Assembly (NCBI RefSeq): GCF_014650775.1
Contig: NZ_BMVP01000011.1
Span: 62,001-126,000, forward strand
Direction of reading: 5' to 3'
DNA length: 64,000 bases
Origin: Streptomyces cirratus
GTDB lineage: Bacteria > Actinomycetota > Actinomycetes > Streptomycetales > Streptomycetaceae
In this document: positions 42,707-51,578 of the stretch, one piece after another
How the letters are laid out: the number at the start of each line of letters is the position of its first letter
Position numbering within the stretch: position 1 is the stretch's first letter
Notes under the pieces: model-generated
The model's input: the letters and a program-made list of their open reading frames with translations, nothing else
Told to the model about the DNA's origin: nothing
The model's database searches: none
Translations under genes and position numbers: made by a program

Positions 42707-42740
42707 ACCCCGCTTCGTTCAAATTTGAACGAAGCGGGGT
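42707..42740. promoter_or_regulatory. Perfect 34-bp palindrome upstream of the dioxygenase
   Basis: ACCCCGCTTCGTTCAAA is followed without a gap by its exact reverse complement, centred on TTCAAATTTGAA. It lies 57 bp before the dioxygenase start and 35 bp after the MFS stop, both genes leftward. The GC-rich outer arms suit a terminator for the MFS gene. The AT-rich TTCAAATTTGAA core without any loop looks like an operator of a MarR/winged-helix dimer. Both roles are possible. Confidence 0.6.
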
Positions 42741-42775
42741 AGTTCGTCATTCCCGTACGGTGCGCGGGGCGGGCG

Positions 42776-44308
42776 TCAGTGGGCGACCACCGGGATCCGC
42801 ACCTCGTCCGCCACGCCGCCACCCGAGGCGACCGGACCGGCCGAGCCGGGACGGCCCGTGTTGATCAGCGTGAACGCGATGAGCGAGCTGGTCACCAGGA
42901 TGCCGACGGCCCACCAGATCGCGGAGGAGTAGCCCTCCACCATGGCCTGCGCCTGGATCAGCTTCGCCGCCGCACCGCCCGCGGCGGCCTGAGCCGCGTG
43001 GTCGGTCAGATACGCGGTCGTCGCCGAGGCGGCGATGGTGTTCAGCAGCGCGGTGCCGATGGCGCCGCCCACCTGCTGGGAGGTGTTCACCATGGCGGAG
43101 GCGACGCCGGCGTCGGCCGGGTTCACCCCGTGCGTGGCCAGCGACATCGCCGGCATGAACGCCGAGCCCATGCCGAGGCCCAGGAGCAGCTGCGCCGGGA
43201 GGATCAGCGCCGGGTACGAGGAGCCGACCTCGAGCTGCGTGAGCAGCAGCATGCCGGTGGCGGCGAGCAGGAAGCCGGGGCCCATCAGCAGCCGCGGCGG
43301 GACGCGGGTCATCAGGCGGGCGCCGATCTGGGTGGAGCCCGTGATCATGCCCGCGATCATCGGAAGGAAGGCGAAACCGGTCTTGACGGGCGAGAAGCCC
43401 TTCACGACCTGGAGGTAGTAGGTGAGGAAGAGGAACAGCCCGAACATCGCGATGACGGCCAGACCGAGGGAGAGGTACACGCCGCCGCGGTTGCGCTCCA
43501 GCAGGACGCGCATGGGCAGGAGCGGGGAGTTCACCTTGCGCTCGGTGAGCACGAAGGCGCTGAGCAGCACCGCGGAGGAGACGAACATGGCCACGGTGAG
43601 GCCGTCCGACCAGCCGGCGGACTCGGCGCGCGTGAACCCGTAGACCAGCGCGACCAGACCGAGGGTCGACAGCACCACGCCGGGGACGTCGAGCCGGGCG
43701 CGGTTGCGGCCGCCGGCGGGTTCGCGGACGACCAGCCAGGCACCCGCCGCCGCGATGATCGCGAAGGGGATGTTGACGAAGAAGGTCCAGCGCCAGTTGA
43801 GGTACTCGGTGAGGAAGCCGCCGAGGATCAGGCCGACGGCACCGCCGCCGCCCGCGATCGCACCGTAGATGCCGAAGGCTTTGGCCCGCTCCTTGGCGTC
43901 GGTGAACATGACCGCCAGCAGGGAGAGCGCGGCGGGCGCCAGCAGCGCGCCGAAGGCGCCCTGGAGGGCGCGGGCGCCCAGCATCATGGCCTCGCCGGTT
44001 GCGGCGCCGCCGAGCGCGGAGGCGAGGGCGAAGCCCGCGAGTCCGGTGATGAAGGTCTTCTTGCGGCCCCACTTGTCGGCGATGCGGCCGCCGAAGAGGA
44101 GCAGGCCGCCGAATGCCAGCGCGTAGGCGGTGATGACCCACTGGCGGTTGCCGTCCGAGATGCCGAGGTCGGTCTGGGCGGACGGGAGGGCGATGTTCAC
44201 GATGGTGGCGTCGAGGACGACCATCAGCTGGGCCAGGGCTATGAAGACGAGGGCCTTCCAGCGGCTGGGATCTGCAGCCGACGGGGGTGTCGCGGCTGTT
44301 TTGGACAT
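42776..44308 (-). CDS. DHA2-type MFS efflux transporter
   Basis: This is a 510-residue, fourteen-helix pump. VVLDATIVNIALPSAQTDLG is motif D1 in helix 1. FGGRIADKWGRKKTFITG is motif A, and GARALQGAFGALLAPAAL and GLILGGFLTEYLNWRWTFFVN follow. ATG 44308 is preceded by GTGGG. GTG 44320 would add four residues. It lies 99 bp downstream of the TetR gene in the same direction, so the regulator and pump are probably one unit under autoregulation. The pump is paralogous to the one at 37955. Confidence 0.92.
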   Translation of the reverse strand: MSKTAATPPSAADPSRWKALVFIALAQLMVVLDATIVNIALPSAQTDLGISDGNRQWVITAYALAFGGLLLFGGRIADKWGRKKTFITGLAGFALASALGGAATGEAMMLGARALQGAFGALLAPAALSLLAVMFTDAKERAKAFGIYGAIAGGGGAVGLILGGFLTEYLNWRWTFFVNIPFAIIAAAGAWLVVREPAGGRNRARLDVPGVVLSTLGLVALVYGFTRAESAGWSDGLTVAMFVSSAVLLSAFVLTERKVNSPLLPMRVLLERNRGGVYLSLGLAVIAMFGLFLFLTYYLQVVKGFSPVKTGFAFLPMIAGMITGSTQIGARLMTRVPPRLLMGPGFLLAATGMLLLTQLEVGSSYPALILPAQLLLGLGMGSAFMPAMSLATHGVNPADAGVASAMVNTSQQVGGAIGTALLNTIAASATTAYLTDHAAQAAAGGAAAKLIQAQAMVEGYSSAIWWAVGILVTSSLIAFTLINTGRPGSAGPVASGGGVADEVRIPVVAH

Positions 44309-44407
44309 GGGGGTACCCACTTCACTGTGCGGAATGACGGAACTGCTGCTGCGAGAACGGCTGGGTGGGGAACGGCTGCCGCAAGAACGGCTACTCGGCC
44401 CGCGGGA

Positions 44408-45118
44408 TCACATGGCGGTCCGCCTCAGGTCGTCCAGGCTGGTCGCGCCGCCCGGCAGCTCGGACCGGGCCGGAGCGCGCAACCCGTCGAGGAAGACCTG
44501 GAGATGACGGTGGACGAACCGGTCCGCGTCCATGCAGCCGGTGCCCGGGAGGGGGCGGCCGAGCTGGGACAGGGCGACCATCAGGTCACCGGCCCCGATG
44601 TCGGTGCGGACGAGTCCGCCGCCCTGGCCCGCGGCCAGCAGGTCTTCGATGGCCTGCGCCAACGCGCCGCGCGCCGCGAGGAGTTCGGGGTGGTCATGGT
44701 CGAAGTCGGCGGAGAGCATCGGGCACAGGGCGCCGAACCGCTCGTCCGCGGCCGCGTGCGTGAACCGGCACAGCGCGGCGAAGGCGTCGGGCTCCTCGGC
44801 AAGGGCCTCCTCGGCGTGCAGGACGACCCGGTCCATGACGTAGAGCACGACGTGGTGGACCAGCGTGGCCCGGTCGGGGAAGTGCCGGTACAGCGTGGCG
44901 TTGCCGACGCCGGCCCGGCGGGCGACCTCGTCGAAGGGAGCGGCCGAGCCGAACTCCACGAAGAGCTCGCGGGCCGCCGCCAGGATGCGCTCCCGGTTGC
45001 GGACGGCGTCCGCGCGCGGGCGCGGGAGCCCGGCGCCGCGACCGGAGGCGGGATCCGCGAGGTCCACCGACGCCCGGGGCGCGGCGGAGGCCGCCGCGGC
45101 GGTGGTGGAGCGCTTCAT
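44408..45118 (-). CDS. TetR-family transcriptional regulator
   Basis: This is a 236-residue regulator. A basic, Ala-rich N-terminal extension of about 35 residues precedes the TetR helix-turn-helix (RERILAAARELFVEFGSAAP, then FDEVARRAGVGNATLYRHFP). The C-terminal ligand-binding domain is helical with DERFGALCPMLSADFDHDH. GAGGAGG lies seven bases before ATG 45118. It heads a two-gene unit with the DHA2 pump, so it probably represses efflux until an inducer binds. Three copies of AAACGGGGA-type half-sites lie 45-92 bp upstream. Confidence 0.92.
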   Translation of the reverse strand: MKRSTTAAAASAAPRASVDLADPASGRGAGLPRPRADAVRNRERILAAARELFVEFGSAAPFDEVARRAGVGNATLYRHFPDRATLVHHVVLYVMDRVVLHAEEALAEEPDAFAALCRFTHAAADERFGALCPMLSADFDHDHPELLAARGALAQAIEDLLAAGQGGGLVRTDIGAGDLMVALSQLGRPLPGTGCMDADRFVHRHLQVFLDGLRAPARSELPGGATSLDDLRRTAM

Positions 45119-45162
45119 TCCGGGCCTCCTCGGCACTGGACTCACAGTCTCTGGGCTACCCG

Positions 45163-45210
45163 AAACGGGGAAGCCGTCCCCGTTTGCGGGGTCAATAGTT
45201 CAAACGGGGA
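45163..45210. promoter_or_regulatory. Cluster of AAACGGGGA half-sites upstream of tetR (candidate operator)
   Basis: AAACGGGGA (45163-45171), five bases, TCCCCGTTT (45177-45185) is a perfect inverted repeat. A third direct copy of AAACGGGGA lies at 45202-45210. They occupy the divergent region between tetR and the metalloprotease gene, as expected for a TetR-family operator covering both promoters. Confidence 0.65.
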
Positions 45211-45378
45211 TTGACTCCCCGGTTATTTCACTCGTCCGTGTGACCTACGTCACACCGTCGTGGTCTCCGGCTCCCGTTTGGCCGCTCCCGGCGCGCGGGC
45301 GCGCCGCAGCCGTCGGAGGGTGAGCGCACAGAGCGCAGACCGGGCCCGGCCGGCTGCCGCGGCCCGAAGGCGAGCTCC

Positions 45379-46656
45379 ATGACGCAGACCCGCCACCGGA
45401 TACGCAGTCCTCGCCGCACCTGCGCGTACGTCGGCATCGCCGCGCTGGCCATCGGTGTCACGGCGACCGCCAGCGCCGGGATATCCAGCCGCACCCACTC
45501 CGCCGCCGGCCCCGTGGCCACGAGCGTCGACTCCGCCCTCGCGCCCTGCCGGATCGCGACCACGATGGGCGTCCAGATGTCCGAAGGACTGCCGACGCCG
45601 CCCGGGTACTCGCGCTCGACCGGCGAGGTCCGGGCACTGAACCTGATGATCGACTTCCCCGACGCCAAGGGCGAGGGCTCGGCGATGGACCGGCTGGCGG
45701 AGTTCTTCCCCCAGACCTCCAACTGGTTCCGGACCAGTTCGTACGGCCGGCTCACCTACCGGGCCGAGGCCCCGATACGCAACTGGCTGAGGATGCCGAT
45801 GCCCTTCGCGGCGTACGGGATCGGGCGCGGGTCCGCGTACGAACCCGGCTACCGGCAGCTGGTCGAGCACATAGCGCAGGCCGCCGACCCCGAAGTGGAC
45901 TTCAGCCGCTACGACCTGATCAACGTCCTCGTCACCCCGAACGCCGGGCCCTCCGCCCTGGACACCGTCCTGTCGGTGACGTTCTCCGGCAACGGCGAGG
46001 CACCGATGGCCGACGGGGTGCCGCTCTCCAACACGTCCTTCGTGTACAGCCGGCAGGACGACGGCTCGGGCTCCTACCGGCAGACCGGCTACCGGGTGCT
46101 CCCCCACGAGAACGGCCATGTCTTCGGGCTGCCGGACCTGTACACCGCCGACGGGGGCGGCGCGGTCGGGCACTGGGACATCATGAGCGAGGACTGGGGC
46201 GCCAACAACGACCTGCTGGGCTGGCACAAGTGGAAGCTGGGCTGGCTGGACAGCAACCAGATCGGCTGCGCGTCGAAGTCCGGGGTCACGGAGCAGGTGC
46301 TGACGCCGCTGGGGGTGGAGGGCGGCATGAAGCTGGCCTTCGTACCGCTGACGGAGAACAGCGGGTACGCGGTGGAGGTGCGGACGCAGACCGGGAACGA
46401 CGAGTCGGTGTGCAAGCCGGGGGTGCTGATCTACAGGGTGGACTCCCAGGTGGACACCGGCCGCGGCCCGGTGACGGTCTCCGACAGCACGACCGGCAGC
46501 GGCGGCTGCACCCGACGCCCGAACGTCCACTCGGAACTCTCCGACGCCCCCTTCCGCCCGGGCGAGACCTTCACCGACCCGAAGTCGGGCATCACGATCG
46601 CCGTCACCTCCGAACGCCCCGACGGCAGCTTCCAGATCCGCGTGACCCGCCCCTGA
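45379..46656 (+). CDS. Secreted M6-type (immune inhibitor A-like) zinc metalloprotease domain protein
   Basis: This is a 425-residue protein from ATG 45379. It has a twin-Arg-containing signal-like N-terminus and a hydrophobic segment ending ATASA. The catalytic motif is LPHENGHVFGLPDLY, with His243-Glu-Asn-Gly-His247 as the zinc HExxH site and the downstream Asp as candidate third ligand, as in M6 peptidases. SYGRLTYRAEAPIRNW and GHWDIMSEDWGANN resemble the same family. Three or more cysteines are in the C-terminal half. It is likely an extracellular protease. It is divergent from tetR and converges on the SDR gene. Confidence 0.86.
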   Translation: MTQTRHRIRSPRRTCAYVGIAALAIGVTATASAGISSRTHSAAGPVATSVDSALAPCRIATTMGVQMSEGLPTPPGYSRSTGEVRALNLMIDFPDAKGEGSAMDRLAEFFPQTSNWFRTSSYGRLTYRAEAPIRNWLRMPMPFAAYGIGRGSAYEPGYRQLVEHIAQAADPEVDFSRYDLINVLVTPNAGPSALDTVLSVTFSGNGEAPMADGVPLSNTSFVYSRQDDGSGSYRQTGYRVLPHENGHVFGLPDLYTADGGGAVGHWDIMSEDWGANNDLLGWHKWKLGWLDSNQIGCASKSGVTEQVLTPLGVEGGMKLAFVPLTENSGYAVEVRTQTGNDESVCKPGVLIYRVDSQVDTGRGPVTVSDSTTGSGGCTRRPNVHSELSDAPFRPGETFTDPKSGITIAVTSERPDGSFQIRVTRP

Positions 46657-46695
46657 GCCGTCCGTCCCGCCCCGGCTGCGCTCCCGACGGCCCGC

Positions 46696-47490
46696 TCAGG
46701 TCGTCTTGGTCTGGCCGCCGTCGATGAGGAATTCGGCGCCCGTGATGTTCGCCGCGCGGGGCGAGGCCAGGAAGAGCGCGAGGTCGGCGACCTCCTGGGG
46801 TTCGGTGAAGCGTCCCGTGCTGATGCCCGTCTGCCGGGGCACCACCTCGTCCATGGCCTCCTGGGCAGTGGTCCCGGCGCCGGCCGCCACGGCCTCGGCG
46901 AAGCCGCCGGGGGCGGTCCAGAACGGGGTGCGGACCGGCCCCGGGGCGATGGAGTTCACCCGTACGCCGCGCGGCGCGAACTCCTCCGACAGCGCCTTGG
47001 TAAGGCTGGTCAGCGCGGCCTTGGCCGCGGAGTAGTCCACCACCGTGGGGTAGGGCAGCCGGGCGTTGAGGGAACTGATGTTGACGACCGCGCCCGCGCC
47101 GCCCGCGAGCAGGTGCGGCAGCGCGGCGCGGCTGGCGCGGACGGCGCTGAAGAAGTTCACGTCGAAGCCCCGCTGCCACTGCGTGTCGTCGATGGAGAGG
47201 AAATCGCTGCGGGGCTGGGTGGCGCCGACGTTGTTGACCAGGACGTCGATCCTGCCATGCCGTTCCATCGCCGCTCGGATCAGCGCATCCACGCCTTCGC
47301 CGGTGGCCAGATCGCCGGCGACGAAGGCCACGTCATACGTCTCGCGCAACGCGGCCAGCTCGGGGGTCTCGGAACGGCTGCCGGCGACCACGCGCCCGCC
47401 TTCGCGCAGGAACGCCTCGGTGATGGCCAGGCCGATGCCCTTGCCGGCACCGGTGACGACGGCGACTTTGTCGGTGAGCTCCAGATCCAT
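46696..47490 (-). CDS. Short-chain dehydrogenase/reductase (SDR), classical type
   Basis: This is a 264-residue NAD(P)-dependent oxidoreductase. VAVVTGAGKGIGLAITEAF is the TGxxxGxG cofactor motif, VLVNNVGATQP is NNxG, and the catalytic Ser lies in VVNISSLNARLP. VVDYSAAKAALTSLTKAL gives the YxxxK pair. RVNSIAPGPVRTPFW and the C-terminal GAEFLIDGGQTKTT complete the classical SDR fold. The substrate is unknown. AAGGAG about ten bases upstream supports ATG 47490. It has no operon partner and marks the end of the ordinary gene region before accessory DNA. Confidence 0.93.
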   Translation of the reverse strand: MDLELTDKVAVVTGAGKGIGLAITEAFLREGGRVVAGSRSETPELAALRETYDVAFVAGDLATGEGVDALIRAAMERHGRIDVLVNNVGATQPRSDFLSIDDTQWQRGFDVNFFSAVRASRAALPHLLAGGAGAVVNISSLNARLPYPTVVDYSAAKAALTSLTKALSEEFAPRGVRVNSIAPGPVRTPFWTAPGGFAEAVAAGAGTTAQEAMDEVVPRQTGISTGRFTEPQEVADLALFLASPRAANITGAEFLIDGGQTKTT

Positions 47491-48177
47491 CGGCAGGCAC
47501 TCCTTGTGTCAGGAACTCGGCAGGGACTTTTCTGACGAATCGGAATTGCACGGGCATTGTGTGCGCCGGGGTCCCATGCGCCCTCGCAGGCACGCCGTGT
47601 CCTCCCGTCGGGCTGTGAGACCACCGTCGGCTGCGGTCGGTCCTCAACTGGTCTTCCGGCTCCGGAAATCGCCTCGGCCCCGGCTTCCGGTGTGCGTCCA
47701 GCCGCACCGTCCGCGACCGCGCCGATCGCCCGAGAACCGAGCCGCGGAGCGCCGCCCTGATCCGCTACCCTGTCCCTGGGCTGCCCTCGTGGCAGCCCAG
47801 GACCTTGCCGAGGCGAGCCGGGCTCTCATGCGGAGCATTCGGACACGTTTCACGCCAGGCCCCGCCTTCGTGGGACGTGTCGAAAACATCAAAAGCCCAG
47901 GTCAGCGTCTCATCACGACGAGACCCAAAACGGCACCCCTCGGATTTCAAAACGCCCCCAGCCCTAGGGCACCAGATGCACGGCTGGGCATGCGCTGCGG
48001 TGCCCCAGCCCGAAAGCATCAGCACCGAACCACGCGGCCATCCCGCCTGGGCCCCTCTCTAACTCAGCGCTACACAACAATGGGCGGCACTGGGCGGCTG
48101 AGAGCGCGCAACGCTAGCCCTCTTCCAGATCTTGCCGGAGTTGCTGGACTCAGTTCACCGGAAGGTCGGCCCCGCTG
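47491..48177. other. 687-bp region without a convincing gene
   Basis: Only short frames of unusual composition are present, none with a good ribosome site and coding bias together. Between about 47860 and 48160 the GC content drops noticeably compared with both sides. The one clear structure is the hairpin at 47775-47801. I see no tRNA or integrase remnant. The composition shift and the start of accessory-type genes to the right make this a plausible junction of an inserted block. Confidence 0.5.
47775..47801. terminator. 11-bp hairpin in the intergenic region
   Basis: CCTGGGCTGCC (47775-47785) and GGCAGCCCAGG (47791-47801) with a 5-base loop. No adjacent gene obviously uses it. Confidence 0.5.
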
Positions 48178-48369
48178 TCACGAGGAGAGCCACGACCACA
48201 GCGTCTCGATCGCGGAGCGGGTAACCGCCGCGCAGACGCCTTTGCAGGCGCCCTTGAGTAGGGCGCGGGCGAGCCGCGCCGTGCGGGTTCGCGAGGTGCT
48301 CGAGACTGCCTTCCCTGCGGACCGGCCATAGCCCGCCGGGCGTCGCTTCGGAGCGGACTTCCTCGTCAT
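48178..48369 (-). CDS. Small basic protein divergent from the NB-ARC regulator
   Basis: This is a 63-residue leftward ORF from ATG 48369, with AGGAGG ideally placed at a 5-base spacing, one of the best ribosome sites in the window. The N-terminal two thirds are strongly basic (TRKSAPKRRPAGYGRSAGKA, then RTRTARLARALLKGACKG). The C-terminus is hydrophobic with two Trp (RSAIETLWSWLSS). It contains two cysteines. No known family is recognised. It could be a nucleic-acid-binding or membrane-active peptide. It is divergent from the NB-ARC/TPR gene, 156 bp between starts, so the two may be co-regulated. Confidence 0.62.
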   Translation of the reverse strand: MTRKSAPKRRPAGYGRSAGKAVSSTSRTRTARLARALLKGACKGVCAAVTRSAIETLWSWLSS

Positions 48370-48525
48370 GGGTGCCTCCTGTCGGATGCCGGCCGTGATT
48401 CGTCCGGCGACGACCCCAGATCTCCGCCTTCCAGGGAGTTTCCAGCGACCTCCAGCGGCGTCCGGAGGGCACACCTACGCTGGTCGAAGCCGCGATGCGA
48501 GTTTTCCGGCGCACGACGAAACGGG

Positions 48526-51087
48526 ATGACGAGTGGGGGAATCTTGGGCAAGGCAGTCGACCGGCTCGGCACCGAGCTGCGCAGCCTTTACAAGGCGGCG
48601 GGCGAACCAACCCTGAGCCGACTCGTCCGGCTCGGTTTGGACCAGGTACCCCCACTCCAGATCTCTGACTCCACGCTCAGTGCCTGGCTGAACGCGGGAA
48701 ACGTGCCTGGTCCCGGCATGAAGGAGAGGTATTTCCTCCTGCTCGTGGCGCACCTGAACGGGCTGGCAGCGAGGAAGGGGCATCTCACGCGGCCCGAGGG
48801 TGCTTGGGCAGCCCTTCTCAAGACGGCTCGCGCGGAACGCAAGGCCCAGCGCGGGGGCCGGCCGCGCACGGCGGCCGGATCGACCTGGAGTGACGGGCCC
48901 GAAGCGCCGCAGACCAGGTCTGTAGTAGACCGGGTGCCGCCCCGTCCGGTGACCATCGTCGGTCGTGACGACTCTCTGGACGAGCTGCTCGCCCGGCTCA
49001 TACCCCAGGACACGTCGTCCGCCTCCTCAGTGATCACCCTCGTGTCCGGCATGGGAGGCGCGGGAAAGACCACGCTGGCTATCGAGGCGGCCCATCGCGC
49101 CAGGGACCTCGGCTGGTTCACCGGCGGGACGTTCTTCGTAGACATGCGGGGCTACAGCGGCAATGACGCCGACCTAGAACCCGTGAGCGCGGCCGCGCTC
49201 CTGCTCAGGCACCTCGGCACGCCGGAGCAGGACATCCCGCCCGACGGCGACGACATCTTGGCACTCTGGCAGGCCCAGGCAGACCAGCTGGCCAGTCACG
49301 GACGACCGCTGTTGGTCGTCCTGGACAACGTCTCGTCCGCGAGTCAGATCCTGCCGCTCGTTCCGGCCCGTCCGCACCACCGAATCGTCGTCACGTCCCG
49401 GCACGTCTTGGCGTCCATACCGGGGCGCCACATCGGTCTGAGCGAACTGTCCCTGTCGAGCTCGGCACAGGTCCTCGAACGAACCCTGCGCATCGCCCGC
49501 CCGGAGGACTCCCGGGTCACCGATGCCTCCGAGCACGCCGAGCGCATCGGCGACCTCTGCGGTGGACTACCGCTCGCCCTCCAGATCGTCGCCGCCATTC
49601 TGAGGACGGAGCCCCACCGTCCGCTGGCCGACGTTGTCAAGGAACTGGAGGACACCCGCAGCCGGCTCGACGGACTCGCCTACGAAGACGTCGACGCCCT
49701 GGGCAACCCCATGGCCGTACGGGCCGCCTTCGCCCTCTCCTACCGACGGCTCTCACCGGCGGACGCCCGTGCCTTCCCACTACTCGCCCAGGCACCGGGA
49801 CCCGACTTCTCGCTGGAGACGGCTGGCGTCCTACTCGACGCCGCACCAGCCCGGACCCGGCAAGTCGTGCGTCGGCTCGTCGGGGCCCACCTCCTGGTTG
49901 GCCGGACCTCGGAACGCTGGATGATGCACGACCTCATCCGCCTCTACGCACAGGAGAAGGCGGAGGAGCCCCAGCACAGCGACGAGGCGACGGAAAGCCT
50001 CGAACGTATCCTGCGCCATCTGCACCGAACCTCAAAGGAAGCCGATCTGCGTATCCGATGGAGAGATGGTGCCGCCGAGAGTGAGCGCTTCGCGTCGAGT
50101 AGCGACGTGTGGGACTGGTTCGATGCCGAGCACCACACCCTCGTGGCGGCCGTCGCTACCGCCTACCGCGCCGGCTTGGACGGGCTGTGCGTGAACTTGG
50201 CCGTGAGCATGGTCGGCTATTTCGAGCACCGAGCCCGTGCGGACTGGCGCGGCGTCTTCGAAGCGGCGGAGAAGGCCGCAAGCAGGATCTCAGACCCGGG
50301 ACTCGACGTGGAGGTATTGGCCAACATCGGAGCCCTGTACGGGGTCGCTCATCAGCATGAGCAAGCCTTGTCCTACATCTCGCGAGCCATCAGGATCATT
50401 GAGGGATTGGGCGGCCACCCGAGCGAAGCGTCCGTGCTCAACGTCGCTGCCAGAGCGCTGATGGAGCTGGGACGCCCTCAAGAAGCACTCCACACCTTCG
50501 AGCTGGCCATGGCAGTGGTTCGCAAGGAGGGCGACAAGCACGGCGAGGGGATGTTGCTCCACAACATCGCCGGGCTCTTCGTCAGGAACGGCGCCCCCGA
50601 GCATGCCCTGGAACCCCTGCAACGGGATCTGGTCATCTGTCGCGAGCTCGGCGACCGAGCCGGCGAGGGCACTACGCTGAACACCCTTGGCAACGTGTAC
50701 TTCGAGCTACACCGCTACGAAGAAGCCGCAGCGGCCTTCCGCAAGAGCCTGGTAGTCGCCCGGGAGTTCCGGGACGTCGTACTGGAGGGGCACTGCCTGA
50801 AAAACCTCGCAAACGCGTGCGCTGAACTCGCGAGGTTCGACGAGGCATTCGCACTGTACGAGGAGGCCCTGGAGCTCCAGAGGGCCTACGGCGATCGATT
50901 CCAGGAGGGCGACACCCTGATGAACCTCGGGTTCACCCACCGGCAGCTGAATCAGCACGCGCAGGCGGTGGACTGCTTCCGCGAGGCGATCGACGCCTTC
51001 GAGGAGGCAGGCGTCCAGGGCTACGCCCACACAGCTCGCGCGACACTTCACGAAACCCTGACAGACACCCCCGGCCACACACCCTGA
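48526..51087 (+). CDS. NB-ARC ATPase with C-terminal TPR repeats (STAND-type regulator)
   Basis: This is an 853-residue signal-transduction ATPase. Residues 1-110 resemble a helical helix-turn-helix-like sensor (TLSRLVRLGLDQVPPLQISD, then STLSAWLNAG). The NB-ARC module has a Walker A GMGGAGKTT with Lys181, Walker B LLVVLDNV, and GGLPLALQIVAAIL as the GLPL motif. MHDLIRLYA is the MHD motif. Residues 590-850 hold about six TPR repeats (LLHNIAGLFVRNGAPEHALE, TLNTLGNVYFELHRYEEAAA and so on). This is the AfsR-like/STAND layout without an SARP domain. Such proteins sense ligands or intruders and control transcription or defence. Confidence 0.9.
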   Translation: MTSGGILGKAVDRLGTELRSLYKAAGEPTLSRLVRLGLDQVPPLQISDSTLSAWLNAGNVPGPGMKERYFLLLVAHLNGLAARKGHLTRPEGAWAALLKTARAERKAQRGGRPRTAAGSTWSDGPEAPQTRSVVDRVPPRPVTIVGRDDSLDELLARLIPQDTSSASSVITLVSGMGGAGKTTLAIEAAHRARDLGWFTGGTFFVDMRGYSGNDADLEPVSAAALLLRHLGTPEQDIPPDGDDILALWQAQADQLASHGRPLLVVLDNVSSASQILPLVPARPHHRIVVTSRHVLASIPGRHIGLSELSLSSSAQVLERTLRIARPEDSRVTDASEHAERIGDLCGGLPLALQIVAAILRTEPHRPLADVVKELEDTRSRLDGLAYEDVDALGNPMAVRAAFALSYRRLSPADARAFPLLAQAPGPDFSLETAGVLLDAAPARTRQVVRRLVGAHLLVGRTSERWMMHDLIRLYAQEKAEEPQHSDEATESLERILRHLHRTSKEADLRIRWRDGAAESERFASSSDVWDWFDAEHHTLVAAVATAYRAGLDGLCVNLAVSMVGYFEHRARADWRGVFEAAEKAASRISDPGLDVEVLANIGALYGVAHQHEQALSYISRAIRIIEGLGGHPSEASVLNVAARALMELGRPQEALHTFELAMAVVRKEGDKHGEGMLLHNIAGLFVRNGAPEHALEPLQRDLVICRELGDRAGEGTTLNTLGNVYFELHRYEEAAAAFRKSLVVAREFRDVVLEGHCLKNLANACAELARFDEAFALYEEALELQRAYGDRFQEGDTLMNLGFTHRQLNQHAQAVDCFREAIDAFEEAGVQGYAHTARATLHETLTDTPGHTP

Positions 51088-51320
51088 GAGGGCGGACGAG
51101 TCCTATTACTCCATTCCGAGAACACCAGGCCGCAAGGTTGAGGCGCCCGACATCGCCCGTTACGTTGCGCACAGATACTCAGCGAGACCGGAGCACTCTC
51201 CGCGGTCGCCACCAGCGGGTTCTGCTCTCTCGAGGTAGCCGCTGGCCTGGCTGAGCTGCAATAGCACGCGGCCAGTGGTGCGGCATGGCCTCCCCCAAGA
51301 CGCGCGCCCGCTGAAAGGTA

Positions 51321-51578
51321 GTGAAGAAGGCCATGGACGCGGTAGTGGTCGCCATTGCAGCTGCGGGGACGGCGGGCTTCGACTGGACACCCTTGTGGAC
51401 GTTGGCTGGAGCCGTAGCTACTGGCGCCTTCCTACTTGCAGGCCACGCCATGGTGCAACGCTCAGCCAGGCGACAGGAGGAGCTCAAAGCGACCCGCGAC
51501 CTCAGTAAATGGCACCGTGAACTGAGGCGACACTCCTACGTGACTGTGTCATCACGTATGAAAAGGTGCGCGACATGA
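51321..51578 (+). CDS. Small membrane protein, probable N-terminal half of a frameshifted gene
   Basis: This is an 85-residue ORF (GTG 51321; ATG 51333 is an alternative). It has one or two hydrophobic segments (AVVVAIAAAGTAG and LWTLAGAVATGAFLLAGHAM), followed by a charged helix QRSARRQEELKATRDLSKWH and RELRRHSYV. The pattern is that of a common actinobacterial membrane protein in which HRELRR leads straight into a coiled helical domain. Instead the frame ends after 15 unrelated codons, while the next frame continues the expected sequence. See the entry at 51566. Confidence 0.55.
   Translation: MKKAMDAVVVAIAAAGTAGFDWTPLWTLAGAVATGAFLLAGHAMVQRSARRQEELKATRDLSKWHRELRRHSYVTVSSRMKRCAT

Noticed and set aside
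47805..48062. 85-codon ORFs on both strands in the intergenic region
   Set aside because: Mixed composition, no ribosome site and low third-position G/C; not credible genes.
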